From the NCBI GenBank assembly GCA_033675545.1, contig JAWDGP010005843.1, positions 1 to 64,000 of the forward strand: 64,000 bases of DNA. The letters are read 5' to 3'. Positions within the stretch are counted from its first letter, which is position 1; every line of letters starts with the position of its first letter. The notes below the pieces were generated by a model. It worked only from the letters and a program-made list of their open reading frames with translations. It was not told the origin of the DNA and did no database searches. A program made the translations under genes and the position numbers. This DNA is from Elysia crispata (taxonomy: Eukaryota > Mollusca > Gastropoda > Plakobranchidae). Below, piece by piece: positions 12,420 through 33,320 of this stretch.

Positions 12420-14290
12420 TGGACAATAATAGCACAGCCTCCATGATTTCTTAAAACCACGTGATAGCTATAAAAAAGATTTTGCGGGTGCCTATTAGTC
12501 GTTTTTTCTTTGTCAGGCTGTGTTTACACTTACAAGTAGTAGTTCGTACATTAACTTTTTCTTTTTTTTTCTTGAGGGGGGTGGGGATAGATCTCTTTGC
12601 ATTCCTGAAGCGGGAACTTGCTTACAGCAGGATTTTTCTCCTGAAACTAAAATTCCCGTTATAGTCATGTTTTATTTATTTTAAGCACATCACTAGAGTG
12701 GTCTCGCTTATTGAATCTGTATAGCTTATCACTGTCTGCCTCTGGCCTTACACTTCGTTTCCTTCTGTTTTGTCTCCTCTTCTCTGATGTTGGCAATTAA
12801 TGTCTAGTGGTCAGTCAGCCCCAATTGCTGCAAAGAAAGAGACAATTGTGCGCGACGGTCTAAAAGAGGTGACAGTAGAGAAGTTTTACAGTACTGGAGG
12901 TGTCTGAGAGACGAGCAGAATTCTCGCTCGGATTGAGAGAACGTGGCATTACCTAAACTAGCTGTGATAAAGACAGGGTTAGATTTCTTTACAAATAAAA
13001 AAAAATAGGAGACGACGTAGAAAGTTGTCAACTTGATAGTTATTAAACCCTAAAACAATTTTGGCTGGTTTTAATAGAAAGGAGGGAACACAGACGCGGG
13101 CTAATTCTTCTTCACAGAACACCCCCCCCCCCCCCTCCCCCTGAGGAGGCTGCACAACCACTGGACGAGCCACAGCATTCCTGTCCCACAACTCATCTTC
13201 CCGGGTCTGACGGCACGTGCCCCCAGGTGCGCACGTCAGGGCCTCAATTATAAGTGCGGCAACCGAACTTCTCCGCAGATACCCCTGTTTCCTGCATGCA
13301 ACAACTGAAAGGGGTTAGTTAGAAATCAATGGTTTATTTGGCGGAAAGTCTAAAACTGTCCTTACCCACAGGTCTGGAGGTGAGAAGAAAACTGGACGCT
13401 GCTATTTGACTTCCCTCCAACAGTGAACGGACAGAGGTGCTTTAGGCAGAACTATCCCGTTCATCGTGAATTAAACGCAGTGGAAACTGAGGCTACGGGG
13501 AAAATACGTGTAGTACGATGTACTAATTGACATAGAAGAGAAGAGTAGCATAAAGAAACGCGCACTCGAAGATAAAGACTTTCTTAGAACTTCTTTTTTA
13601 AGGGAGAAGAGCACTTCAGTACAAAGTTTAAAATAATTCTTCCAGTCAAGGAACTCGACAAATCATTATGTTTTATAAAGTCATTTCAAGGTGGAGACCA
13701 TAATGATTGATTATGGAACATTTGAAAAAAGAAACCTATGGAAATCAAAATAACTTTCTTAAATTATTTTTAGTCAGATCAAGGTGACTTGCCCTGCCAC
13801 AGTGAAAAAGTATTCAACAAACCTTAGGTTTAGACAGAAACTATTTTCATTGAGCTGAAAATAAGAAAGGAATTGTTGAACAGATTTATTGCTTTTATCA
13901 TCATACCTTGTCATTATCACCAATGTAACTAGATGTATTCAAGCTAGAACATTGATTTGAGATGCCTGTATGATTGTGTGCTTTGCCTATGACGTAATGA
14001 CGAACGTATTCTTTTACTATATTTCTAGGGCATATTTATAGTCTTTGTGTGATAATCAAGACTGTAGGTATGTTATGTAAGCACACATCGATAATTATAA
14101 AGTACAGTGTATTTTTGGTGCACTATATTGGTGTGTGCTCAAGGAAAATTCTGGACGAGCGATTTTTTGGTGTGAACGCAGGATTACCGGGGGTGGGGGC
14201 AGGACAGAGCCACACTATTCGCTATTCGATTCAGACTGCCTTTACCTCTAATCTAAGGAGGCAAATTATACTCAGGGGAAGCTGATGCCA
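12420..14290. other. Intergenic stretch without recognised genes
   Basis: Only short frames without protein-like composition are present. Notable points are a poly-C run near 13122-13138 and a modestly GC-richer piece with CpGs at 13140-13310. I see no RNA gene or conserved domain. Confidence 0.6.
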
Positions 14291-14302
14291 TAGTGCTGTG
14301 CT

Positions 14303-14497
<195 letters not shown>

Positions 14498-14689
14498 TTT
14501 TCTGTTTCTCTTTCTCGCTTCCTAGTTTCCAATGGATTCAGAGATACACAGAGTGAAATGGGCAAATTTCTTTCTTCTGTTGTTAAAGTCAGGCTCATTT
14601 TTATCTTTGAAGTAGTGAAACATGATAAAACAAAAAATATTATCGGCGATACAGTGTTAATAATGCCCATGCTTGTGAAGACAGTTTTT

Positions 14690-14795
14690 TCATCATCTTC
14701 ATCATCCTAATCATCATCATTATCATCATCACATCATCATCATCACCATCATCATCATTATCACCATCATCATCATTATCATCACCATAATCAAT
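14690..14795. repeat. Degenerate (ATC)n trinucleotide repeat
   Basis: ATC/TCA triplets dominate about 100 bp with scattered interruptions. In one minus frame they encode an Asp-rich run, which I treat as repeat artefact. Confidence 0.9.
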
Positions 14796-15209
14796 GTAAT
14801 GATCGTCTTCATCCTCAAAATCAGTATCTTTTTCGTCGTTCTCTCCACTCCTGGCCCTTTCTTTACTTCCATAGACTTTACACTGGAGTCTGGATAAATA
14901 CCTCAGGACCAAAAAAGTTAGTTGACTGTAGGCAAAAGTTGGCTTTAAATATTGCAATTTAATTTGTAAAGAAATACAAAATAGTGCTGGCAAACAAAGT
15001 TGACTTGAAGCAAAAGTTTCCCTTAGGTGTTGAATGTATATGGACTCCTCTGTACTTTTAGTAATACTTTCTCGTTAGCCAGGCTTTCCTCTTTTTATTC
15101 AACTGATTTTCATCTTTGAATCATTTTCTCACTCCTGTAACTCCATTGCGCCCCTATGGTTCCAAGTAAAAAAAAAGCAGTTGGAATTCTTTTGTAATAA
15201 GTTAAAATT

Positions 15210-15404
15210 ATGAATGCGGTTTTGTGTCAAGGTGGTTTGTGCACCACAAAAGCTGGGCTTGATCAGTTATATAAAAATGGAAAAGCAGAAAATCTTAAAG
15301 ATCAGATTCGATATAGAAAATTAGTGATGGGGGCAAGAGGACTTAAGACTGACAGGTACTGCTGCAAATCTTTACCAGACTTTGCTTGGAAAGATATGCA
15401 ATGA
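15210..15404 (+). CDS. Unrecognised gene or element fragment, 64 aa
   Basis: The frame begins MNAVLCQGGLCTTKAGLD and contains LKDQIRYRKLVMGA, then ends SLPDFAWKDMQ at a TGA. Its amino-acid composition is protein-like and unlike the AT-driven frames around it. The Gly-Gly near the start and the basic-aromatic Arg-Tyr-Arg-Lys block resemble a tail region I associate with uncharacterised invertebrate proteins, often repeat-borne, but I cannot name the family. No upstream exon with matching phase was found. The stop codon lies inside a hairpin-forming inverted repeat. Confidence 0.35.
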   Translation: MNAVLCQGGLCTTKAGLDQLYKNGKAENLKDQIRYRKLVMGARGLKTDRYCCKSLPDFAWKDMQ

Positions 15405-15430
15405 ACCCCCTCTAAAAGAGGGGGGTTCAT
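15401..15430. other. Hairpin-forming inverted repeat over a stop codon
   Basis: ATGAACCCCCTCT and, three bases on, AGAGGGGGGTTCAT are reverse complements apart from one extra G. The stem is about 13 bp with a short A-loop, and the TGA of the 15210-15404 frame lies in its left arm. It does not match the metazoan histone stem-loop. It could be a leftover short palindrome of an element end. Confidence 0.6.
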
Positions 15431-18400
15431 TAGGCAAAAGACAATCATTCAAAATTAAAGTTCTGATGATGATTATTAAATACAATGCTGTTACGGTGAA
15501 AATAAATTTGACAGAAACTGTTGCTTGATGTTGTTGTTGGGTTCAAGGTTTATTTAGTAAAACAAACAGAAAACGCTGCAAGGTACAAACAGTATAGATA
15601 CTTTCATTAGCGAAGTGTACAGGTAGGTAGTCAACAAAAAAGTGACACTGATACAGGTACATAGTATGTCTGGCAAAAGAGGTAGTGAGACCGAGAGGTA
15701 AGCAGAGTGGGAAAAACCATAGGTGCGGCTTAAAAAAACATATACACGGAACAGAAACCTTCACAATTTAAAAGAAACGAAAATTTCTGTTTATACTTTA
15801 TAATTTTTTAAAGTTGCAGGCTCAAATTGTTTTCATTTAACAAAATATTGATATTTTCAGGCTTGCTAATTCCTTTACATGAATTGGTTCTCAATTTATA
15901 TTTTGAAAACTGTAATGTATTTTGTCTCTTATGTAATACTTTCTTTTACAGTCATTCAGTTTCAGCTTTAATGTAAGCGTGTATTGAACCTCAGTTTATC
16001 ATGGGAGTTTTCTACAACTATCAAAATCATAATGCTTTATCATGTATACATTTGAAAATATATGTTCAATCATAATTCATCTGTGACTATTAATTTTTTA
16101 CTTCTATCATTGACTTACAATGCAGTTTTGAAATAGAAACAGTGGTCAAATTATCAAATAGATAGCATAATCAGGTTCAGCATCTAAAAAACCATAAACT
16201 CCGAAAGTTTCATTACTCTAGTACGAAAACTGTGTTTTTTATGATATAATTTCTACAATATGATTCGCTTTTTTACCAATTTTCTTCCAAGGCGCAAAAT
16301 TTGGCGCTATGCCAATTTTGGTTTTCTCTATCTTTTCAAAATGGCTTTCTAGGTTGCTGACAAAAATTGAGTCAACTAAATACAACATTGTGTATTAGCA
16401 AACTAAGTATTGAAACAATCTGAAGAATATGTGTTTTTTTACGATGGTCCAAAAGTGCCTCATCTAGAGTATTTGCTTGTAATGTTGATATGCCACAAGT
16501 GTTTTTGGCCATATTTCATGACCAATAAATTCTTTTGTTTACTTTTTATCTCTGTGAAATTTCGTATGTGTATAGTCATTGTCTTGGACTTTGTAAATAT
16601 GTCCTTTTTTGTTTCATAAGATTTAACAAATGATTTTTATATGTCCTTAAAAACAACCCGATGCACGCAATTTGTTTTGTGTCGTTATGCGCAAAATTGA
16701 AACAGCTGTAAAACTTTTATTTACCAACAGATTTTGATGAAATTTGTTGGAAATTTCATATTTTAACAAGATCTTTACAGTACAATTGGGTATATTCAAA
16801 TTTGCTGGGGTAGAAAAATCACTTTGTGGTACCTACTGGTAAAATTTATAAATGGTTCTCCTGTTGTTACATTAAGTTTTGCATAGGCCTTCGTTTTTCT
16901 TTCCTATGATTATGTTAGATTCTGTAAGACATTTTTTTTAATCATTTTCTCACCATATTGTTCCTTATACATTTTAATAGATGATGAGGTGGCTGTACCA
17001 AAGCAACACACTTTTTTTATTACTGTAACTGAAACTTTTTAGTATCTTGATAACTTTATACTTAAGAAATAGAAACCCTAAGGCTTCTATTTTTTTTAAT
17101 TTGATGGCCAAAAATACATGTACGGTTTCTTCAGCAATAACAACATTCAAATTATATCATAATTAAAAGTCTCATTTGAAAATTTTTTATTTTAATACAA
17201 TCTTTACTCCCATCTTGTTTTGAGAAAACATTTGCATTTATGAACGCAAGTTATAATTACTTCACATGCTCACAAATAATTAATGAAAGAAAGTCCTTAA
17301 ATTTCAAAGCTTTTATTGAAAATTTAAGCACAACAATCTCTTTTGCTAAGACTTGGTATCTCCCTCTACATATGACACACTTGGAATCAAAATGACCAAG
17401 GCTAAATTTCTATTTTTACAAATAGAAAATAAAGTACATGAATCAATAACTATGTATTATTGATTGAAGTTATGAAAGTTGAAACAACTTTTATCCTATT
17501 ATTCTGAGCATAGGCAAAATAAATCTAAGGCGCCATGCAAGAAGCAGATAATTGTAAAAATCAAATTTCAGCTCTATTTCTACTTATAACACCATTTCCA
17601 CCAGTTTTTTCTTCCCTAATTATAATTTTTAAGGCTTTAATCGTATTACATTTGGACTTTGCAAGGATCCCATAACTTCATTCAATTGAAAATTGTTCTA
17701 CTAAAACATATCTTTACTATGCACGTATCTGTCTTGCAAAGAGCCATTCAAATTGAAAATGTCATTACTAATTTTCCAGAAATTGAAAAAAAATGTAATT
17801 ATATGATATAACCACCATTTTGAATAGGGCACAATTATTCATGTGTCTTAATCTTATTGTTTTTAAATTTTTTAAAATATTGTATAAAACAAAACATTTT
17901 AAGTTTGACGAGAAATCACATAAAAGGAAATGCACTTGGAAAAGTGTCACATCGTATCAGGGGGAAAAAATAAAATGTAAAAAATACAACTACAATTGCA
18001 AATGTGATTAACATAAAAAAAAAATAAAAAATAAAAGAACAGTACAGTATAACTTGTTTCCCCCTCCCTTCCCATGAAATTAATCTAGAATTTCCCCAAA
18101 GCCTAAGCACAAGCTTCTAATTCTGGGCTTAAAAAAAAAATGTAAAAATTATTTCTTCCACTTTGGACTTGTTGAGTTCATACAATTTTTCAAAGAGATG
18201 GTCATAAGGACATTTATAGAACATTTATTTATTACATACCCAAGTTCTCTGTTTCTCTACAAAACTTAATACAAGGATAACAAGTATTATTTAGACAAAT
18301 GAAAGATGACTGACTTTATATCTTAACAGTTCAGATAAAACAGTAGAGTGAAATCAGTAATGGTACCAAAGAACTGATTACAAGAAATTCTGAATATTCC

Positions 18401-19120
18401 ATAATGGTAATCACTTTCGAGTTTTAATTACTAACACATGTATTAAATTTTGCTGCTTTATGTCCAACAATCCTTCCTGTGAATTTTTGATAGTTCATTG
18501 ATTTGATTGGTCCAGAACAATTCAACTTGAGCAAAGTTCACGATGGATTCCACCCCCCTCACCTGTGTCAGTACCCTTTTGACGCTAATTTATCTTATTT
18601 GGAATGAAGAAGGCCCTAGCTGAAACCAAGCATTTCCCGTAAAAAAAAACTTTCAAGTTAAAATAATTATCATTGTTAGATATTAAATACACTGGTACGG
18701 CCTTTTGCTGATTAAGTTAAAAATCAAATAATCAACAAACATAGTTCAATCTCATTACAATGGGATTTCAAGAAAATTTAAAATTATGTTACCATTTGAT
18801 ATCGGTATACATAGGACATGGGGCTAATGATACTTTTTGATGTCCCGAATATTCTTATGCTCCAATATAAGAAAATGAACCAACAACCAATAGATGGATT
18901 GGAAGGAAAAAAAACATAAGAAAAAAAAAAACAAAAAGAAAAATGGATATCAAATCTCTTTTTATAGAGAATTACCTAAATGAATGATTAACCTTGAAGA
19001 ACTAGGTGAGATAAAAACTGAACACATGTGCCCTCTGAAGAGAGCAAAATAACTAAAATAGTCATACAGAAGGCAATAATGTCACACAGTCAATAATTAG
19101 ATAAAATTTCATGAGTAAAC
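15431..19120. other. AT-rich intergenic stretch without recognised genes
   Basis: Homopolymer-rich, AT-rich DNA with only short frames of unlikely composition. I see no exon with convincing splice sites, no RNA gene and no clear repeat. The right end approaches the 3' end of the SR gene on the minus strand. Confidence 0.55.
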
Positions 19121-19128
19121 AAAAACAT

Positions 19129-19134
19129 TTTATT
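19129..19134 (-). promoter_or_regulatory. Candidate poly(A) signal of the SR gene
   Basis: AATAAA on the minus strand lies about 10 nt after the stop codon at 19145. If used, the 3' UTR would be unusually short, and more distal signals are possible in this AT-rich DNA. Confidence 0.35.
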
Positions 19135-19144
19135 GTCTTTCTCC

Positions 19145-26998
<7,854 letters not shown>

Positions 26999-28119
26999 CT
27001 TGCTTCTCTGTGAAGGAAGGGAAGCAAAGGAGTCAGAGTCGTAAATATCAGTGCACATCTTCACCTTATAAAAAGCAGGTAAACAATTTTGCAAAGACAC
27101 ACCAATACAGAGAGCTCTTTGCAGTTGTTAATAGGTCTAGCAATTATGAAATACATTTTCCTGTAAAATTTTTCACTTGAGTCTTCAAGAAGAAAACAAA
27201 AAAAGGATTATCTTATGGCTAATTTGACTCAAATCAAGATTACTTTAACCCTGCTTTGGATGAGAAGTCAACTGAGCATGGCTTCTAGCTGGATCAGATT
27301 TCCAAGACTCAGTCACTGTGTTAACAAGTCATTGGTGCAGATGCTCTTTGAATCTTTCAAGTTGTAATGATACCTTTTCTTTCCTGAATATGGCATTTCT
27401 GATTTTTTCCATAAAATATTAGTATTAGGCCCCATTGCAAGGAAGCAAGTTAGATCTAGCTGAAGTTGATTGGCTTGTGATGATCTGGTACCAAATTCAT
27501 TGATAAGAAGATGATGTAAACTTAGTATGAAAAATCGACGTTGGTCTATTCTATTTAATTGACTAGATCTAGATAATCTAGATCTAGATCTATTCCGTAT
27601 TCATGGCAAATTTTGGACGTAGATTTGCTACGCCACTCGTCAGTAAAAAGGAGGGAAGTCTCTAAAATTTATAATATCTATAGAAGACTAATTAATCCGG
27701 AACAGTCGGGTCACCGTCTGGTGTTGACTTCAGATACTATTACTAGCGTAGATTGCATGCATTAAGAATGACATATCAGCTGCATCTACATTTGTACTCA
27801 TATCTCAAATTAAGATATATCTATAGCTAGCTCTAGAAGTAGTAGGGTCTAATGCACGCCGAATCTCCTACCTGGTGACCTGATCCCGGATCGGACGGTG
27901 AATAAGTACGCTAGATCTAGATCTAGATTAGATCAGATCTGAATATATTCGGTAGTGTATGTTTCGCGTATAATCACTTCTTGGACAGTTGAAATCTGGG
28001 GTTCAATGAAATTATGTTCAGAAATCTGCTAGGAAGTAATTAAAATGGTTCAAGGTGATGAACTATTTATAAGTATAACGTTACATGAAAACCACTGACG
28101 ATGCAATCCGACTCCTGGT

Positions 28120-28160
28120 CTAGACCAATGGGCGTTATGGCGGAACCGGAAGACAAAGTG
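28120..28160 (-). promoter_or_regulatory. Candidate SR gene promoter motifs (CCAAT, GCCAT, ETS)
   Basis: The strings CCAAT (28135-28139), ATGGCGG (28147 side, read on plus from 28137-28143) and CCGGAAG (28146-28152) cluster within 25 bp about 1.1 kb upstream of the first coding exon. CCAAT plus ETS-type plus YY1-like motifs are common in housekeeping promoters, and the coding exon starts after an acceptor, so an upstream non-coding exon is expected. Placement is inference; no start site can be seen. Confidence 0.35.
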
Positions 28161-28199
28161 GAGACTCAATGAGAAGTGGCATTTGTACTTTGAACAACG

Positions 28200-29020
28200 G
28201 GTGGAATCATGAGTGGTTTCAAACATGGCGCGACGAATTCGCTGTCCATTGAAACAATTTTCTGATCCATGTGGATTCGAAAGTGTCAGATTCTTTGGTC
28301 ATGTGATGATTAACGATATCGCATGAGAATGAGATAGACAGAAAAATAATAATAGATCAACGACCAGTCAGAGAGACAAAGTCTGCACATGACGTCTTCC
28401 TTTATTGACTGAAACAATTTCCCATTAAAAAATGTAATTTTTTTTGTCTTGTCCACTGCAGACCTGCTGGTGATACTAATTAGACGATGAAAGCTGCACC
28501 TTATACTTAAGGTTAGTCTATGTAAATGTAGGATCCTGTCGCAAAATAGAAATAGCTCTTAAACAGTGAACTTATCGATGTTGATCCTGGCAAAAAGTTC
28601 TTATAATATTGTTATGATTTAACGTTTAAAAAATATTTTGAGATTTTTTAAATTAAGCTAATTGTGAAATATGAATACGAAAGTACTAGGCCTTACTGCT
28701 AGATCAATTTTATCGTAGATGCTTATTTACGGCATATTACGTCACGTTGGTTCAGTGGATACCATCACCTCCCTGAGCCTTTGCATTGAATTCTGCATCG
28801 ACAGTTGGAATAAGAACTTGTTGTGCCCTACCCCATCCCAAAACCATCATGTGTTCTACTTTGGCTATTCTATGAGTAACTTTTGTTGTTCGTTTCTGTT
28901 TATTGTTTCCATTCTAAGAAGCCACAATGGTGGCGAAACGTTCTTTATACTGAATACACTTGTTCTTGCCATGGTTCTTACTACGGTAAATTTAGACTAG
29001 AAAATTTTGTTGGCATAGGG
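28200..29020. other. Stretch without recognised genes
   Basis: Only short frames of unlikely composition occur here. The frame at 28719-29000 has no recognisable domain. I see no repeat or RNA gene. Confidence 0.5.
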
Positions 29021-29340
29021 ACAAAACCTTGACGAGACAATCACCTGCGTTGAGGTAGAAGAGGCACTGAAGCGGCTGAATACTGACAGGACCAGTAAAG
29101 AAGATGGCAGTCTAGAAGTGGCCCTAAATTATGACTGTATGCTATACAGACCACACTGATATCCATTCTTAATAGTATATGTATTGTAAACATGAAGACA
29201 TCAAAACAAAACAAAATGGAATCGTCATAACTCTCCAGAAGCTAGAAACCCAAGGGCGCTGTACCAAATCTCTGTCTCATAACTCCTCAATTCATTGAGA
29301 AAGGTACTACGTATAATAATAAGCTCTTGCACGTAGATCG
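29020..29340 (+). mobile_element. LINE reverse-transcriptase fragment, degraded
   Basis: The plus strand reads VEVEEALKRLN followed by a Gly-Ser/Asp-Gly-type turn, resembling the conserved segment before RT motif 1 (Glu-Val-x-x-Ala-Leu-x-x-Leu-x-x-x-Lys). About 120 bp on it reads NGIVITLQKLETQGRC, resembling the next block (a Gly-Val-Ile-Val-x-Leu-Pro-Lys-like segment). Stops interrupt it. It is short and the call rests on two weak motifs in correct order. Confidence 0.45.
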
Positions 29341-30137
29341 ATTTTCAGATAATTCGATCTTTTTTGGGGGCTGTTGGATAAACAAAAACGTCATTGTTTT
29401 TACTTCTTATAACCAATTAAAAAAAAGCTTTCTCTCCTATAAACCATCCTTTTAGTAAGCGTTAGACAATGCGTCGGCAAGTTGTCAAGCGCTGACAGGA
29501 GAAATTTAACGTGTGCTGTCTTTACATAACCCGGGAGGCTGGCTGCTATAATTAATGAATGAGACGCAACGTAGACGCCTATGTTAATCCAAGCCAGAGT
29601 GGTCTTAGAGAAGAAATAAGTGCGTCTGACCTAGTTTGGGGATAGTGGTGGTCAGTAATCAAGGTACCGGATATATGCAAAAGATGGCTTTGATTCCCGT
29701 TTCTTGATTTAAGAAGTAGATTCAGTTATTAGCACACGCTCTTAAAAATAATTTGAATAGCCGCCAAATTTGATTGACTGGTTTCTTTGTTTTCTTTACG
29801 GTCGGAATAAAAAGAGAAGAATTATATCATGCTATTTGGGTATAACCTGGAAGATGGGAAACTGTAGATTTGTTATTGGTCTACGGTTTAAGGAGTTATT
29901 ACTCTTTGCAACTAACAATGATTATCAGGCATACCATCTTTGTCATAATCCATTCTGTTTTAGATGTTCATGGATTTTGCTGGTCATTTTTGATGAACAA
30001 TAAATTTTTCGGATCAAATTTGCATGGGCACCTAGTAAAACCGAGAAAGCTTCTTTTGTAAGGGGTGTGATGACTAAGTAATATCTTTGTTGCTCATTTC
30101 TGTTGCAAAACAGTTCCTACCAAAGAAAACATATATG

Positions 30138-30199
<62 letters not shown>
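30138..30199. repeat. (AT)n run capped by a perfect palindrome
   Basis: About 26 AT units are bounded by ACCGATATA on the left and TATATCGGT on the right, making the whole 62 bp self-complementary. Confidence 0.93.
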
Positions 30200-30344
30200 T
30201 TAAAATTCTAAGGAAGGTAATAAACTCGTTTGGAGTCATATCATGCTAGGATCAAGATTTATTCTAAATTGACTAGATTTAGATAATAATTATATCTTGG
30301 CCCCTACACCTCCTAAAAATTGTCTAGTCATATTCAATAATAGT

Positions 30345-30790
30345 AACTATTATTAGATGAAGAAGTAAGATTAAGAAATATCTTTTGTTGGAAATGACGG
30401 CGAAGTCTGGGTTTGAAGATGGAAAGAACAAGCTTTTGGACGAATACGAAAAGTAAACAATTCAATGGCATAAATATTTTTGGATGGTTTCAACTACAAA
30501 CCATATCTTGATAATGGAATTAAAAATATAAGTTAGATAATACATGATATCGATATAATATATCGCCCAGTTTTATACTTCAGCACAGGTTAGTACTCGA
30601 TAATGGAAAAAATATTGTACTCTTTGTAGAATTATATTTTCACTTTTTATTTTGCCCTAAAATTTTACATACCATCAACCATACGTATAGAAGTTTCCAT
30701 CTGGTACAAGGACAGGATTTACGTCGAATCACATGGTTGTTCAAAATATACAGAATTCTGTAAATTTACAGAAAATTCTCTTCCCTAAAC
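30345..30790. repeat. Old dispersed repeat, copy 2 (copy 1 at 8075-8460)
   Basis: It aligns with 8075-8460 in the same orientation over several blocks, including ATCTTTxGTTGGAAAT-type, AATGGAAAAAATATTGTACTC and TTTACAGAAAATTCTCTTCC stretches. It carries insertions relative to copy 1. The element is unidentified. Confidence 0.6.
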
Positions 30791-30992
30791 TATTTAGCAA
30801 CACTTCGAAGGATACCCAGGAGTTAAAGTAGTTGAGAGCAATAAATAAGCCGACACCTGACAGCCCAGCATCGCTCACTGTCTCATGAGAGGTCACTGGG
30901 AGGTTAACGGCCTGCCACCAGATACAGATGCTGTCTGGTTGCTTGCGCTCGATTTTAGCGAAAACTCTATGAAATTCTACATTTAGTTTCAT
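30741..30992 (-). CDS. Unrecognised ORF, 83 aa, protein-like composition
   Basis: The minus frame starts MKLNVEFHRVFAKIERKQPD and contains SICIWWQAVNLP and GVGLFIALNYFNSWVSFE. Balanced hydrophobic and charged composition and higher GC in 30800-30990 than in the surroundings suggest a real or formerly real exon. The last ~20 codons run into the old repeat and are probably not part of it. I recognise no domain and find no convincing neighbouring exon. Confidence 0.3.
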   Translation of the reverse strand: MKLNVEFHRVFAKIERKQPDSICIWWQAVNLPVTSHETVSDAGLSGVGLFIALNYFNSWVSFEVLLNSLGKRIFCKFTEFCIF

Positions 30993-31491
30993 TCTCCAGA
31001 TGCAAGCATACTGATCAAATCATTATTTTCTCTTCAGGGATGATTTCTCCAAATTCTGTGCTTTGTGTGCACCCAATTTTATTTGGATAAATACACCCGT
31101 TTCACTGTTATAATGACTTGAATTTGTTGACAAAAAATCTTAAATTTTTCCAAGTGTGTGAACTTTGGGTAACTATTTTGACTAATTACTGCCCGTAGAT
31201 AAATTGTTTTTTTTTTTTTTCATCAAAAGATTATTAACGTTTTCTAGTTCACAATGATATAAATTTTGTTTGCACGTCAATTATACTATAGTTAAACCGT
31301 AGTGTGATAAATTTTTTCTCTTGTCACGAATTTTATAATTTCGATTCCAAGATAATATAACAAGTGTTTTTAACATGAATCAAGTAAAAGGGGTAGAATA
31401 TGACAACTGCAGGAATGTCTTTAATTTAGTCTAGCATTGTTATGATAATCATTGAAAATATCTGATTAACTTGGTAACTTGGTGGAAGTAA

Positions 31492-32095
31492 TTGTATTTC
31501 AGTGCGGGCAACAAATTTCTTTACAAAAAACTGTGTGTGAGGCAAGACCAAGTCCTGTGTCAACCCCCTTACAAGACCAGTTCATACGTGAGGGACAATA
31601 CTTCTTCAACATTAGGAAATCATGATGAATCCCAGCGATCTCCCCCATCACTAGATATATACATGTGTGCTGAGACTTCAAATAATTTACCATTGTTTGT
31701 ACATGTACAAAGACAACCAGATGAACCATCGTATCATCCCACATCATTATTATCGAAACTTCATCACTCACCCATGTTCACGGATATGATAGACTGGACC
31801 ATTCATGATGATGCTGCATGCACTATGCTATTTTCTTATGCCATCAGTGGTAAAGAACTTCATTTCACAGAGCCTCTTGCATTTTTCAACTCCCACAAAA
31901 ACACAAAGAAAACCACAGACATTCACAACACCAGAAAAAACAGGCTCTGCAACAAATTCTCGAAATACAATAGGCACATCATCAGACACTATGAACAGTA
32001 GAAGCATAGTCACATCAAAAACACCACATCGTCCTACATCAACATCTTGTAAGGACCAGATTCTGTCCCCTATGATAAAACTAAGCATCACTTAA
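31492..32095 (+). CDS. Unrecognised ORF region, possibly a decayed gene
   Basis: A 169-codon frame (31492-32001) reads through KLCVRQDQVLCQPPYKTSSY and PMFTDMIDWTIHDDAACT. An overlapping frame (31805-32095) is Thr/Ser-rich with RNTIGTSSDTMNSR. It is unusually long for this AT-rich region and its GC content is higher than the flanks. No domain is recognised. Further fragments at 32410-32600 (LGLTQRQVNIQNRFLKW) might belong to the same decayed sequence. Confidence 0.3.
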
Positions 32096-33015
32096 AAAAA
32101 TGACGATCCCTTAAGTTTAGAGGAGGAGCTCGTAAGAAGAAAACTGAAAACTTCCGATAATGGAAAAACACTCAAGTACAAAACCATGGACAGAAATTTA
32201 TTTTCATTAAAGAGATAAATGCAAGAAAAAGCACAAGTTAAATCAAACAAAAAGCTAAATGGAAAAGAGTAAAATTAATCTCGGGCATTTGAACTCAAAT
32301 ATCTGGTGCTACAGACACATTATTAGAAATGCAACACACATCAGAATTAAGGCAATTGAAACCACACACCCGCAAAAAAATCTCTTGACATTTTCAAAAG
32401 AAAGAGAAGGTGACACTCTCAAAAAAAGTATTTTTAGCAGTGAAGGAAGCATTAGGTCTTACCCAGAGGCAGGTCAACATTCAGAATAGGTTTTTAAAAT
32501 GGCATGGTAGGCCTACATCTTTTACCAATGAGCATGTAGTTTGTAAATTCAGCAAGGGAATAACAGACAAGTACATTAGAATAATAGAAAAAAACTTTTG
32601 AAGACAGCAAAGGTCAGCCAAAAACAGCAATGCTAGCTTTGGTTAATGACTTGCTGCAATTTGTCACTGATCTCTAAGACAAGTATGATTCAGAGGAGAA
32701 GATGACTTGGTTTGGTGGCTCCATCCAAGGGTGGTTAAAAATTGGAAAAATAACTTTTTTTTAACGTACCGAAAAACAACCCTAAGGCAAATACACACCT
32801 GGTAGCTATTGCAGAGGTAAAAGACACAGTAAAAAAATCTGCAAACAATTTTTAAAGAGCTAAAAAACCAAATACATGCATTTCAAAACTTCGCATGGAG
32901 ACGGAAGAGAATTGTTGGCTTCCTCTTTGGAGAATATGCTTTCTTGTCCTATCTATATGGCATTTCAGGAGCGACAGCGACATTCCGTGCCTGTTCTGTC
33001 TTGATTTCAAACAGA

Positions 33016-33320
33016 TCTAAATATTAGATTTTTATTTTCTTTTTTTACAAGGCCAGGAAAGGCCTAGTGAGATGTTCTAGACCGCATTGATATCATATTC
33101 AGTTGAAGTATCATTTTAAAAGAAAAGATAAAGATAAGAAGAGCGGCGCTCAATATGTAAGCCAGAATATAGCCCTTATGTATACTCAGTTGAGCCAATA
33201 AAATACATGTGCAGAAAGCAGTATCAACTAACATTTGGGGGACACAGCTGTAGATGAGCTACAACAGGTCATTCAACCTCTTAGTCTGAGCACAAAAACA
33301 AAATGGGCTAAATCAAAAAG
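33016..33320. repeat. Dispersed repeat with two blocks; partner at 43335-43650 with one block inverted
   Basis: Block A (33016-33105, AGATCTAAATATTAGATTTT to CATATTCAGTTGAAG) matches 43550-43650 in the same orientation. Block B (33145-33300, GCTCAATATGTAAGCCAGAA to CTTAGTCTGAGCACA) matches 43335-43500 in reverse complement. The two loci therefore differ by an inversion and a change of order. Confidence 0.75.

Noticed and set aside
15401-15430. Histone-type 3' stem-loop
   Set aside because: The stem sequence and loop do not match the metazoan histone consensus, and the upstream frame is not a histone.
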